A DNA stretch of 64,000 nucleotides from Paraburkholderia eburnea (lineage in GTDB: Bacteria > Pseudomonadota > Gammaproteobacteria > Burkholderiales > Burkholderiaceae). Shown here one piece after another: positions 46,413 to 54,826 of this stretch. Numbering within the stretch: position 1 is the stretch's first letter; every line of letters starts with the position of its first letter. The translations under genes were made by a program, and so were the position numbers. The stretch is from contig NZ_PQGA01000015.1 of the NCBI RefSeq assembly GCF_002917095.1, forward strand, positions 62,001 to 126,000, read 5' to 3'. Below the pieces are notes generated by a model. That model saw nothing but the letters and a program-made list of their open reading frames with translations, was not told the origin of the DNA and did no database searches.

Positions 46413-47605
46413 TGCATTTGCTGGACACGCTCGAACAGAGCCTGCGCGAACTCGACGCGCACGGTTTGCGCCGCCGCCGCCGCACCATCGATACGCCGTG
46501 CGACGCGCACATGACGGTCGATGGCCGCGAGACGATTGGTTTCGCGAGCAACGATTATCTGGGCCTCGCGGCTCATCCGCAGCTTGTCGCGGCGCTGGCC
46601 GAAGGCGCGCAGCGCTATGGCGCGGGCAGCGGCGGCTCGCACCTGCTGGGCGGCCATTCGCGCGCGCACGCGCAGCTCGAAGACGACCTTGCGATCTTCG
46701 CGGGCGGCTTCGTCGATGCGCCGCGCGCGCTGTATTTCAGCACCGGCTATATGGCGAACCTCGCCGTGCTCACGGCGCTCGCGGGCCGCGGCACGACGAT
46801 CTTCTCCGATTCGCTCAACCACGCCTCGCTGATCGACGGCGCGCGCCTGTCGCGTGCCGACATCCAGATCTATCCACATGCGGACATGGATGCGTTGAGC
46901 GCGATGCTCGACGCTTCGGACGCCGGCACGAAGCTGATCGTGAGCGACACCGTGTTCAGCATGGACGGCGATGTCGCGCCGCTCGCGCGCCTTGTCGAAC
47001 TGGCCGAGGCGCATGGCGCGTGGCTCGTCGTCGACGATGCGCATGGTCTTGGCGTGCTCGGCCCGCAAGGGCGCGGGGCGATCGCCGAAGCCGCGCTGCG
47101 CTCGCCGTATCTCGTGATGGTGGGCACGCTCGGCAAGGCCGCGGGCGTGTCGGGCGCGTTCGTCTGCGCGCACGCCACCGTGATCGAATGGCTCGTGCAG
47201 CGCGCGCGTCCGTATATCTTCACGACGGCGTCGTCGCCGGCCGTGGCGCATGCCGTTAGCGCGAGCCTGCGCATCATCGCGGGCGAAGAGGGCGACGCGC
47301 GGCGCGCGCATCTGCGGCATCTGATCGGGCGCACGCGCGCGATCCTCAAGGAGACCTGCTGGATGCCGGTCGATTCGGCCACCGCTGTCCAGCCGCTCGT
47401 GATCGGCTCGAACGATGCCACGCTCGCCTTGCAGGCCGCGCTCGAAAACGACGGCCTGTGGGTGCCCGCGATCCGGCCGCCGACCGTGCCTGTCGGCACG
47501 TCGCGCCTGCGCATTTCGCTGTCGGCGGCCCACTCGGATGCCGATCTCGACCGTTTGAACGATTCCCTGCAACGCGCGAGCCGCGCGGCCCTGGAGGGCG
47601 CATGA
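46412..47605 (+). CDS. bioF: 8-amino-7-oxononanoate synthase
   Basis: Condenses pimeloyl-ACP/CoA with L-alanine, the first committed biotin-ring step. The 397-residue alpha-oxoamine synthase shows 'FASNDYLGLAAHPQLVAAL', 'GAGSGGSHLLGGHSRAHAQL', 'VVDDAHGLGVLGPQGRG' and the Lys motif MVGTLGKAAGVSGAFVCA. Start codon overlaps bioA's stop, and its own stop overlaps bioD's ATG, indicating coupled translation through the operon. Confidence 0.97.
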   Translation: MHLLDTLEQSLRELDAHGLRRRRRTIDTPCDAHMTVDGRETIGFASNDYLGLAAHPQLVAALAEGAQRYGAGSGGSHLLGGHSRAHAQLEDDLAIFAGGFVDAPRALYFSTGYMANLAVLTALAGRGTTIFSDSLNHASLIDGARLSRADIQIYPHADMDALSAMLDASDAGTKLIVSDTVFSMDGDVAPLARLVELAEAHGAWLVVDDAHGLGVLGPQGRGAIAEAALRSPYLVMVGTLGKAAGVSGAFVCAHATVIEWLVQRARPYIFTTASSPAVAHAVSASLRIIAGEEGDARRAHLRHLIGRTRAILKETCWMPVDSATAVQPLVIGSNDATLALQAALENDGLWVPAIRPPTVPVGTSRLRISLSAAHSDADLDRLNDSLQRASRAALEGA

Positions 47606-48327
47606 GTCTCGCGAATGTGTCTTTCTTCGTCACCGGCACCGATACCGAAATCGGCAAGACCTTCGTGAGCGCGGCGCTGCTGCGCGGCCTCACGCACGCG
47701 AGTTTGCGCGCGGCGGCGCTTAAACCCATCGCCGCGGGCGCGTACGAGCTTGATGGCGTCTGGCACAACGAAGACGCCGATCAGCTCGACGCCGCCGCGA
47801 GCGTGCTGCTGCCGCCCGAGATGCGCACGCCTTTCCTGCTCAAGGAGCCGGCCGCGCCGCACATTGCCGCCGCGCTCGAAGGCGTGACGCTCGACATGGC
47901 GCGCATCGTCGATTGCCATCGCGCCGCGTGCGAGCGCGCCGACGCGGTCGTGGTGGAAGGCGTCGGCGGCTTTCGCGTGCCGCTCACGCCGACTGAAGAC
48001 ACCGCCGATCTGGCCGTTGCGCTCGGTCTGCCGGTCGTGCTGGTGGTCGGCATGCGCCTGGGCTGCATCAGCCATGCGCTGCTCACCGCCGAAGCGGTCG
48101 CCGCGCGCGGGCTGAAGATCGCGGGCTGGGTCGCCAACCGCATCGACCCGAACATGACTTTCCCGCAGGAAAACATCGACACGTTGCGCACGCTTCTCGC
48201 CGCGCAATTCGACGCGCCGCTTCTGGGCGTCGTGCCGCATATGCGCGGCGCGAGCGCCGACGATGCGGCCCACCACCTGAACATCGACACCTTGCTCGCG
48301 CGCCTGAGCGCACTGGCCGGGCGCTAA
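47602..48327 (+). CDS. bioD: dethiobiotin synthetase
   Basis: ATP-dependent carboxylase closing the ureido ring. The 241-residue P-loop protein begins FFVTGTDTEIGKTFVSAALL (Walker A-like GTDTEIGKT). It contains 'KPIAAGAYELDGVWHNEDAD', 'VVVEGVGGFRVPLTPTED' and 'GWVANRIDPNM'. ATG at 47602 overlaps bioF's stop by four bases. Confidence 0.97.
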   Translation: MSLANVSFFVTGTDTEIGKTFVSAALLRGLTHASLRAAALKPIAAGAYELDGVWHNEDADQLDAAASVLLPPEMRTPFLLKEPAAPHIAAALEGVTLDMARIVDCHRAACERADAVVVEGVGGFRVPLTPTEDTADLAVALGLPVVLVVGMRLGCISHALLTAEAVAARGLKIAGWVANRIDPNMTFPQENIDTLRTLLAAQFDAPLLGVVPHMRGASADDAAHHLNIDTLLARLSALAGR

Positions 48328-48368
48328 AGCAAAACCACAAGTCACACGTCACGAAGGACTTCGACACC

Positions 48369-49463
48369 ATGACGCAAACCCACATCGACATTACCTCGCT
48401 GAAGGCCACCGCGCCGAGCGCCCACGCCGCCGCCGAAGCCGCAGCGCGCTGGAAAGTCGCCGACGTCGCCGCGCTCTACGAGCTGCCGTTCAACGACCTG
48501 ATGTTCCGCGCCCAGCAGGTGCACCGCGAGCACTTCGACGCCAACGCCGTACAGCTCTCGACGCTGCTGTCGATCAAGACCGGCGGCTGCGAAGAGGATT
48601 GCGCGTACTGCCCGCAGTCGTCGCACTACGAAACCGAACTCGAAGCCGGCAAGCTGATGGCCGTGGACGCCGTGCTGGAAGCGGCGCGCGCCGCCAAGTC
48701 CAACGGCGCGACGCGCTTTTGCATGGGCGCGGCGTGGCGCAGTCCCAAGGATCGCCATCTTGAGCCGATCAAGGACATGATTCGCGGCGTGAAGGCGATG
48801 GGTCTGGAAACCTGCGTGACGCTCGGGATGCTCGAAGATCACCAGGCGAAGGAGCTTGCCGACGCGGGCCTCGACTACTACAACCACAACCTCGATACCT
48901 CGCCGGAGTACTACGGCAAGATCATCTCGACGCGCACCTACGAGGACCGTCTGGAGACGCTCGAGCGCGTGCGCGACGCGGGCATCAACGTGTGCTGCGG
49001 CGGCATCGTCGGCATGGGCGAGTCGCGCCGCGAGCGCGCGGGCCTGATCGCCCAGCTCGCCAACATGGAGCCGTATCCGGAATCGGTGCCTATCAACAAT
49101 CTCGTGCAGGTCACGGGCACGCCGCTCGAAGGCACCGAGCCGATCGATCCGTTCGAGTTCGTGCGCACGATCGCGATCGCGCGCATCACGATGCCGAAGG
49201 CGATGGTGCGCCTGTCGGCGGGCCGCGAGCAGATGGACGACGCGCTGCAGGCGCTGTGCTTCATGGCCGGCGCGAACTCGATTTTCTACGGCGATCAACT
49301 GCTGACGACCAGCAACCCGCAAGCCGAAGCCGACCGCAAGCTGCTCGCGCGTCTGGGCATTTCGGCACAGGCCGCGCAGCATTTGCCGGCCGATGACCAC
49401 GCTCATCACGGCCATGCGCACGGCCACGATCATTCGCACGGCGGCTGCGGCCACTGCGAATAA
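48369..49463 (+). CDS. bioB: biotin synthase with His-rich C-terminal tail
   Basis: Radical-SAM enzyme inserting sulfur into dethiobiotin. The [4Fe-4S] motif is in IKTGGCEEDCAYCPQSSHYE (CxxxCxxC). [2Fe-2S]-site residues lie in 'ATRFCMGAAWRSPKDRH', 'LETCVTLGML' and 'GINVCCGGIVGMGESRRERA', and the Arg/Cys region is 'MPKAMVRLSAGREQMDDAL'. The 364 residues end in DDHAHHGHAHGHDHSHGG plus Cys-Gly-His-Cys. That likely metal-binding extension is absent from E. coli BioB. Last gene of the bio operon. Confidence 0.96.
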   Translation: MTQTHIDITSLKATAPSAHAAAEAAARWKVADVAALYELPFNDLMFRAQQVHREHFDANAVQLSTLLSIKTGGCEEDCAYCPQSSHYETELEAGKLMAVDAVLEAARAAKSNGATRFCMGAAWRSPKDRHLEPIKDMIRGVKAMGLETCVTLGMLEDHQAKELADAGLDYYNHNLDTSPEYYGKIISTRTYEDRLETLERVRDAGINVCCGGIVGMGESRRERAGLIAQLANMEPYPESVPINNLVQVTGTPLEGTEPIDPFEFVRTIAIARITMPKAMVRLSAGREQMDDALQALCFMAGANSIFYGDQLLTTSNPQAEADRKLLARLGISAQAAQHLPADDHAHHGHAHGHDHSHGGCGHCE

Positions 49464-49487
49464 CGCCTGTTTCAGGCGGTAAAAACA

Positions 49488-49522
49488 AAAACGCCACGCT
49501 GATGCAAACAGCGTGGCGTTTT
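49488..49522. terminator. terminator between bioB and the permease
   Basis: AAAACGCCACGC and GCGTGGCGTTTT form a perfect 12-bp stem around an 11-base loop, with A and T tracts on both sides. Convergent genes on either side suggest bidirectional use. Confidence 0.9.
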
Positions 49523-49553
49523 CTATTGCGCGTCTAAAGCGCGTCTAAAAGCG

Positions 49554-50861
49554 TTACGCGTAAGCCGCGCGACGGCGCCCCGCGAGCACGAGATAGCACA
49601 GCGCGCCGATCACGAGCGAAGGCAGCGTCGCGCCAAGATTCGGCAGCCATTGATTGAGCGCCTGATAGGCGCCGAAGCCGATGCCCCACGCGATAAACGC
49701 GGTCACATGCCAGCCTCCGGTATAGCCGTAGGCGCCGTTCAGATCGGCCAGCGCCTGCGCATCGATACGGCGGCGACGCACGATGAAGTGATCGGCGAGC
49801 ACCACGCCGAACAGCGGCGCGAACACCGAGCCGATAAAGAGCAGGAAGTTTTCGTACTTCGCCATCGGCACGACGAGGCCGATCAGCGTGCAGACCGCAC
49901 CGAACGCCGCCGACAGGAACGGCACGCCGGCACGCGTCCAGACCGTGCCGGTCGACACGGCCGCCGAGTGGATATCGGCGAAGGCGTTGTCGATTTCATC
50001 GATCAGCACCAGCAGCAGCGCGAAGCCGCCGCCCGCCTGGGCCAGCGCCGTGGTGAGCAGCGCGTCGCCGCCGCCCGCCGCGAGGCCGTAGATCGCGCCG
50101 AGCGCGTAGAACCAGAGGTTCGCGATGCCATAGCCGAACAGCGTGCCGCGGAAGGTCTCGCCCGCCTTGCGGCCGAAACGCGTGTAGTCGGCGATCAGCG
50201 GCAGCCACGAAAGCGGCATCGCCACCACCAGATCGATCGCGCTGCCGAACGGCATGTCGCCGGTGCCGGGGCGCTTCATCAGCGCGCCGATGTCGTGCTG
50301 GGCGAGCAGGCTCCACGTGAGCCACGCCGCGCCCGCGAGCAGCAGCCAGATGCCCCACGTGCGCAGGAAACGGCGCACGAACGAGAGCGGACCGCTTATC
50401 GCCAGCAGCGTCGCCAGAATGCCGAAGATCACGGTCCAGACGAGCGGCATCGAGAGGCCGAAAGCCTGTTTGGCGAGCGCATCGGCGGAATCGCGCATCA
50501 CGATGATCTCGAACGAGCCCCAGCCCACGAGCTGCACCATGTTGATGACGGCCGGCACCGACGCGCCGCGGATGCCGAGCGTCGGGCGCAGCGAGGACAT
50601 GGCCGCGAGGCCCGTGTCCGTGCCGATCACGCCCGCGAGCGCGAGCAGCACGACGCCGATCACGCTGCCGATGCCGATGGCGAGCAGCGCGTGCGGCAGC
50701 GACAGGCCCGGCACGAGCAGGGCGCCCGCCTGCGCGACCAGCAGGCCGATGCCGAGGGAGAACCAGAGCGCGAAGGCGTCGCCGGTGCGGAACTGGCGGC
50801 GCGCGTCGGGCACCGGCACATTGGGCGCGTAGGCCGAGCCGTCTTGCGTGTTTTGAGTCAT
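49554..50861 (-). CDS. NCS1-family cytosine/hydroxymethylpyrimidine permease (CytX-like)
   Basis: Polytopic inner-membrane symporter of 435 residues with about twelve hydrophobic segments. 'FALWFSLGIGLLVAQAGALL' is helix 1. 'MSSLRPTLGIRGASVPAVIN' and 'VQLVGWGSFEIIVMRDSADA' match the NCS1 substrate-binding region of CytX/CodB-like proteins, and 'ADYTRFGRKAGETFRGTLFG' the conserved loop. CytX proteins are predicted HMP transporters tied to thiamine supply. No TPP riboswitch is seen upstream and no thi genes are adjacent, so cytosine or another base is equally possible. Confidence 0.85.
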   Translation of the reverse strand: MTQNTQDGSAYAPNVPVPDARRQFRTGDAFALWFSLGIGLLVAQAGALLVPGLSLPHALLAIGIGSVIGVVLLALAGVIGTDTGLAAMSSLRPTLGIRGASVPAVINMVQLVGWGSFEIIVMRDSADALAKQAFGLSMPLVWTVIFGILATLLAISGPLSFVRRFLRTWGIWLLLAGAAWLTWSLLAQHDIGALMKRPGTGDMPFGSAIDLVVAMPLSWLPLIADYTRFGRKAGETFRGTLFGYGIANLWFYALGAIYGLAAGGGDALLTTALAQAGGGFALLLVLIDEIDNAFADIHSAAVSTGTVWTRAGVPFLSAAFGAVCTLIGLVVPMAKYENFLLFIGSVFAPLFGVVLADHFIVRRRRIDAQALADLNGAYGYTGGWHVTAFIAWGIGFGAYQALNQWLPNLGATLPSLVIGALCYLVLAGRRRAAYA

Positions 50862-51094
50862 GGAAAAGCTGTCCTCTGTGTCGTCTGTATTGAATTCGTA
50901 TGGTGTGCGTAGGGATTACGCAAAACTTCGTGCGGGCGGCCGGTCCTGGCCTCGGACATCGCGCGGCGGCGCGGACTGTCATAATGCACGACTGACTCCG
51001 GCGCGGTGATTCCGTTTTCAGGGGCGCGAACAGCGCCCAAGGCCGTATCGGAAGCCGCGCCCGCCGCAAAAGCCGACATTATCGCGAAAACGCC

Positions 51095-52432
51095 ATGTTT
51101 GAAGAAACCCGTGCCAACGTTCCGCTCGCCGAGCGGCTGCGCCCGCGCACCATCGACGAAGTCATCGGCCAGAAGCATCTGCTTGGGCCCAACAAGCCGC
51201 TGCGCGTCGCCTTCGAGTCGGGCGAAGCGCATTCGATGATTCTCTGGGGGCCGCCGGGCGTCGGCAAGACCACGCTCGCGCGCCTCATGGCCGACGCTTT
51301 CCACGCCGAATTCATCGCGCTCTCAGCCGTGCTCTCGGGCGTGAAGGACATCCGCGAGGCCGTCGAGCAGGCGCAGCTTCACCGCGCGCACGGCCATCAG
51401 ACGCTGGTGTTCGTCGACGAGGTGCATCGCTTCAACAAGAGCCAGCAGGACGCTTTCCTGCCGCACGTCGAGTCGGGTCTGTTCGTGTTCATCGGCGCGA
51501 CCACGGAGAATCCGTCGTTCGAGGTGAACAGCGCGTTGCTCTCGCGCGCGGCGGTCTACGTGCTGCGCAGCCTCGACGAGGACGAGCAGGGCGAACTGCT
51601 CGCGCGCGCGGCGCAGGAACTGGGCGGCCTGACCTTTACCGACGAAGCGAAGCAGGCGCTGATCGGTTCCGCCGACGGCGATGGCCGCAAGCTCCTCAAC
51701 AATCTGGAGATCGTCGCGCGCGCGGCGGCCCAGCAGAAGAAGAGCGAGATTGACGGCGAACTGCTCGGCAGCGCGCTCGCGGAAAATCTGCGCCGCTTCG
51801 ACAAGGGCGGCGACGCGTTCTACGACCAGATCAGCGCGCTGCATAAGTCGGTGCGCGGCAGCAATCCGGACGGCGCGCTTTACTGGTTCTGCCGCATGCT
51901 CGACGGCGGCGCGGACCCGCGCTATCTCGCGCGCCGCATCGTGCGCATGGCGTGGGAGGATATTGGCCTCGCCGATCCGCGTGCTGCGCGCATCACGCTC
52001 GACGCGTCGGAAACCTATGAGCGCCTGGGCTCGCCCGAGGGCGAACTCGCGCTTGCGCAGGCGGTGATCTATCTGGCCGTGGCGCCCAAGTCGAACGCGG
52101 GCTACAACGCCTACAACGAGGCGCGGCGCTTCGTGAGCAAGGACCAGTCGCGCGCGGTGCCGATCCACCTGCGCAACGCGCCGACCAAACTCATGAAGGA
52201 ACTGGGCTACGGCCACGAATATCGCTACGCGCACGACGAACCCGACGCCTACGCGGCCGGCGAAACCTATATCCCCGACGGCATGCGCGAGCCGAACTGG
52301 TACCGGCCCACGCCGCGCGGGCTCGAAGGCAAGATCGGCGAGAAGCTGGCGCGCCTGGCCGACCTCGACGCGCAATGGCGCGAAGAACATCGCGACGAAA
52401 TCCGCGAACGCAAGCGTCGGGGCCAAAGCTAG
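51095..52432 (+). CDS. rarA: replication-associated recombination protein A (MgsA/RarA)
   Basis: AAA+ clamp-loader-like ATPase acting at stalled forks. 445 residues: 'RPRTIDEVIGQKHLLGPNKP', Walker A WGPPGVGKTTLARLMADAF, Walker B LVFVDEVHRFNKSQQDAFLP, sensor 'FIGATTENPSFEVNSALLSR'. The C-terminal tetramerisation domain reads 'SVRGSNPDGALYWFCRMLDG'. serS follows after 77 bases, the same gene pair as in E. coli. Confidence 0.96.
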   Translation: MFEETRANVPLAERLRPRTIDEVIGQKHLLGPNKPLRVAFESGEAHSMILWGPPGVGKTTLARLMADAFHAEFIALSAVLSGVKDIREAVEQAQLHRAHGHQTLVFVDEVHRFNKSQQDAFLPHVESGLFVFIGATTENPSFEVNSALLSRAAVYVLRSLDEDEQGELLARAAQELGGLTFTDEAKQALIGSADGDGRKLLNNLEIVARAAAQQKKSEIDGELLGSALAENLRRFDKGGDAFYDQISALHKSVRGSNPDGALYWFCRMLDGGADPRYLARRIVRMAWEDIGLADPRAARITLDASETYERLGSPEGELALAQAVIYLAVAPKSNAGYNAYNEARRFVSKDQSRAVPIHLRNAPTKLMKELGYGHEYRYAHDEPDAYAAGETYIPDGMREPNWYRPTPRGLEGKIGEKLARLADLDAQWREEHRDEIRERKRRGQS

Positions 52433-52509
52433 GCCCGGCGCGCGCGGTTCGCCCGCGCCGGTGCGCTAAAATCGCTCCTTCACACAACGAAACTGCGTCT
52501 CACAATCCC

Positions 52510-53802
52510 ATGCTCGACATCCAGCTGCTGCGCAAAGACCTCGACGGCGTCGCCAAGCGCCTCGCCGACCGCGGCTACACCCTCGACGTCGCGGCTTTCT
52601 CCGCGCTCGAAGCGGAACGCCGTGACATCCAGACCCGCACCGAAGAACTCCAGGCGCGCCGCAACAGCCTGTCGAAGCAGATCGGCGCGATGAAGGGCCG
52701 CGGCGAGGACACCTCGGCGGTCATGGCCGAAGTGGGCGGCATCGGCGACGAAATGAAGGCGTCGGCCGCCAAGCTCGACGAGATCCAGGCGAAGCTCTCC
52801 GACCTGCTGCTCGGTGTGCCGAACCTGCCGCACGAGAGCGTGCCGGTGGGCCGCGACGAAAGCGGCAACGTGGAAGTGCGCCGCTGGGGCACGCCGCGCG
52901 CGTTCGACTTCGAGGTGAAGGATCACGTCGATGTCGGCACGCCGCTGGGTCTGGACTTCGAGACGGGCGCCAAGCTCTCGGGCGCGCGCTTCACGATGCT
53001 GCGCGGCCAGATCGCGCGCCTGCACCGGGCGCTCGCGCAGTTCATGATCGACACCCACACGCTGCATCACGGCTATACGGAAACCTATACGCCGTACATC
53101 GTGAACCCGGAAATCCTCTACGGCACGGGCCAACTGCCCAAGTTCGCCGAGGACATGTTCCGCGTGGAGAAGGGCGGCGCCGAGAACACGGTCACGCAGT
53201 ATCTGATTTCGACTTCGGAAATCTCGCTGACGAACACGGTGCGCGAGAGCATCGTCGAAGGCAACGCGCTGCCGATCAAGCTCACGGCGCATTCGCCGTG
53301 CTTTCGCTCGGAAGCGGGCTCGTATGGGCGCGACACGCGCGGCATGATCCGTCAGCACCAGTTCGACAAGGTCGAAATGGTTCAGGTGACCACGCCGGAA
53401 ACGTCGTACAACGCGCTCGAAGAGATGGTCGTGCACGCCGAGACCATTTTGCAGAAACTTGGCCTGCCGTATCGCGTGGTGTCGCTGTGTACGGGCGACA
53501 TGGGTTTCTCGGCCGCCAAGACGTATGACCTCGAAGTCTGGCTGCCGGCGCAGAACACCTATCGCGAAATCTCCAGCTGCTCGAACACCGAAGCGTTCCA
53601 GGCGCGGCGTATGCAGGCGCGCTATCGCAACGCGCAGGGCAAGCCGGAACTCGTGCATACGCTCAACGGTTCGGGCCTGGCTGTTGGCCGCACGCTGGTT
53701 GCCGTGCTGGAGAACTACCAGGAAGCCGATGGCTCGATCACCGTGCCGGAAGCGCTGCGTCCGTACATGAACGGCGTGGCACGTCTGGCGGTGGGCGGCT
53801 GA
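52510..53802 (+). CDS. serS: seryl-tRNA synthetase
   Basis: Class II synthetase charging tRNA-Ser. The 430-residue protein begins MLDIQLLRKDLDGVAKRLAD, then the coiled-coil arm (residues ~30-105). Motif 2 is seen in 'SPCFRSEAGSYGRDTRGMIR' and 'QHQFDKVEMVQVTTPE', and motif 3 in LNGSGLAVGRTLVAVLENYQ. The ATG at 52510 is the family start; the frame continues upstream without coding character. A tRNA-Ser(CGA) gene follows 144 bases later. Confidence 0.97.
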   Translation: MLDIQLLRKDLDGVAKRLADRGYTLDVAAFSALEAERRDIQTRTEELQARRNSLSKQIGAMKGRGEDTSAVMAEVGGIGDEMKASAAKLDEIQAKLSDLLLGVPNLPHESVPVGRDESGNVEVRRWGTPRAFDFEVKDHVDVGTPLGLDFETGAKLSGARFTMLRGQIARLHRALAQFMIDTHTLHHGYTETYTPYIVNPEILYGTGQLPKFAEDMFRVEKGGAENTVTQYLISTSEISLTNTVRESIVEGNALPIKLTAHSPCFRSEAGSYGRDTRGMIRQHQFDKVEMVQVTTPETSYNALEEMVVHAETILQKLGLPYRVVSLCTGDMGFSAAKTYDLEVWLPAQNTYREISSCSNTEAFQARRMQARYRNAQGKPELVHTLNGSGLAVGRTLVAVLENYQEADGSITVPEALRPYMNGVARLAVGG

Positions 53803-53863
53803 GGGTTTCGGATTGGCGGAACACGGGTCTTGCACGGCTCTCGAAATTTTTTCGAAAAAGGGC

Positions 53864-53891
53864 TTGCAAGATCCAAATTATGTTCTATAAT
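53864..53891 (+). promoter_or_regulatory. promoter of tRNA-Ser
   Basis: TTGCAA (53864-53869), a 16-base spacer, consensus TATAAT (53886-53891), about 55 bases ahead of the tRNA. The region is AT-rich against its surroundings. Confidence 0.8.
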
Positions 53892-53946
53892 CTTCGCTTC
53901 TCTGGTCGCCGACCAAGACCTGAGAAGCAGTAAAAAGCAGTACCCC

Positions 53947-54042
<96 letters not shown>

Positions 54043-54052
54043 GTTAGCGAGA

Positions 54053-54092
54053 GCCCCATAAGTTCAAGGACTTACGGGGCTTTTGTTTTTTT
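54053..54092 (+). terminator. terminator for tRNA-Ser supplied by the island
   Basis: GCCCCATAAGT pairs with ACTTACGGGGC (one A-C mismatch), followed by TTTTGTTTTTTT. It lies inside the island, just past attL, so it has replaced the chromosome's own terminator, which now sits beyond attR. Confidence 0.82.
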
Positions 54093-54231
54093 CGGCACGT
54101 CACGCAGCCACATTGGTTGTCGAGCCCTGAAATTTCATCGGGCCGCTCCAGGCGATAAGGCTGTGCGCCTGTACAGGCTGTCCGTATATCCATGTTCCGC
54201 CCGGAACCGGCTGTTTTTCGAGGTACGAGAA

Positions 54232-54489
54232 ATGGCCACAAAAATCCTTCATCTTGCTGGCGTCGTTGCGGTCGTCGGCGTCAAGAAAAACACCATCTAC
54301 AAGTGGCTTCGCGAAAAGCGCTTCCCGGCCCCGGTTCGCCTAGGTGAAAACTCGGTCGGCTGGCGTGAAGCCGATATCGAGGCATGGCTCGCGGCGTGCG
54401 AATCGACCCGCACCGAAGCGGAGGGCGTACGAGCGCATCCCGCGCCCCTGCCTGCCTGGGGAACGGGCGGCTTCTTCTTGTCCTGTTGA
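54232..54489 (+). CDS. AlpA-family DNA-binding regulator
   Basis: 85-residue excisionase/AlpA-type winged-helix protein. It has 'KILHLAGVVAVVGVKKNTIY', then KWLREKRFPAPVRLGENSVG and WREADIEAWLAACESTR, the standard AlpA motif order. AlpA proteins activate the integrase or act as directionality factors of P4-like elements. GAGGT lies seven bases ahead of the ATG. The last ~25 residues are Pro/Gly-rich and look unlike the family, so the end may have been altered. Confidence 0.88.
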   Translation: MATKILHLAGVVAVVGVKKNTIYKWLREKRFPAPVRLGENSVGWREADIEAWLAACESTRTEAEGVRAHPAPLPAWGTGGFFLSC

Positions 54490-54826
54490 TGGCCTGGAAT
54501 CCGTCCGACAGGCGGCCCACCCGCAACCGGCGCGCTCAGGTGTGGCGCTCCATGCCTATTCGGCGTATCTGCTGGCAGGCGAGCTGGCGCGCTGCGAGCG
54601 CAGCATGACGCCGGAACAATGGGCCGAGCATCGCGCTTGGATCACATGTGCCCGCCAGTGAAAGCGAGCGCGCAATCGCGTCCGGTAAAGCACGGCGCAG
54701 CCCGGGCTGACATTGCGCCGTTAGCGAGGGGCCGTGGTTGCGCTCGCTCAATGTCCTGACTTTGTTCTGCAAATTTGCGGGCGACGGTGGCGTACGCTGA
54801 AAACCCGAAAAGAGGACGGGTAGCTT
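54490..54826. other. gap between alpA and the toxin gene
   Basis: Contains only the weak small ORF at 54542 and the toxin gene's own ribosome binding site (AGAGGACGGG, ~54811-54820). A truncated replication or helper gene may once have been here, but nothing recognisable is left. Confidence 0.4.
54542..54661 (+). CDS. possible small ORF after alpA (39 aa)
   Basis: Frame beginning at a GTG and ending CARQ-stop. The sequence HAYSAYLLAGELARCERSMT and PEQWAEHRAWI has natural composition and resembles short ORFs that follow alpA in P4-like islands. There is no strong ribosome binding site and the frame continues upstream without an ATG. It could be the remnant of a larger gene. Confidence 0.3.
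   Translation: MALHAYSAYLLAGELARCERSMTPEQWAEHRAWITCARQ

Noticed and set aside
50862..51094. TPP riboswitch ahead of the CytX-like permease
   Set aside because: No CTGAGA or GAACCTGATC-type box on the minus strand; a short TGCGTAATCCCTACGCA repeat is present but does not fit.
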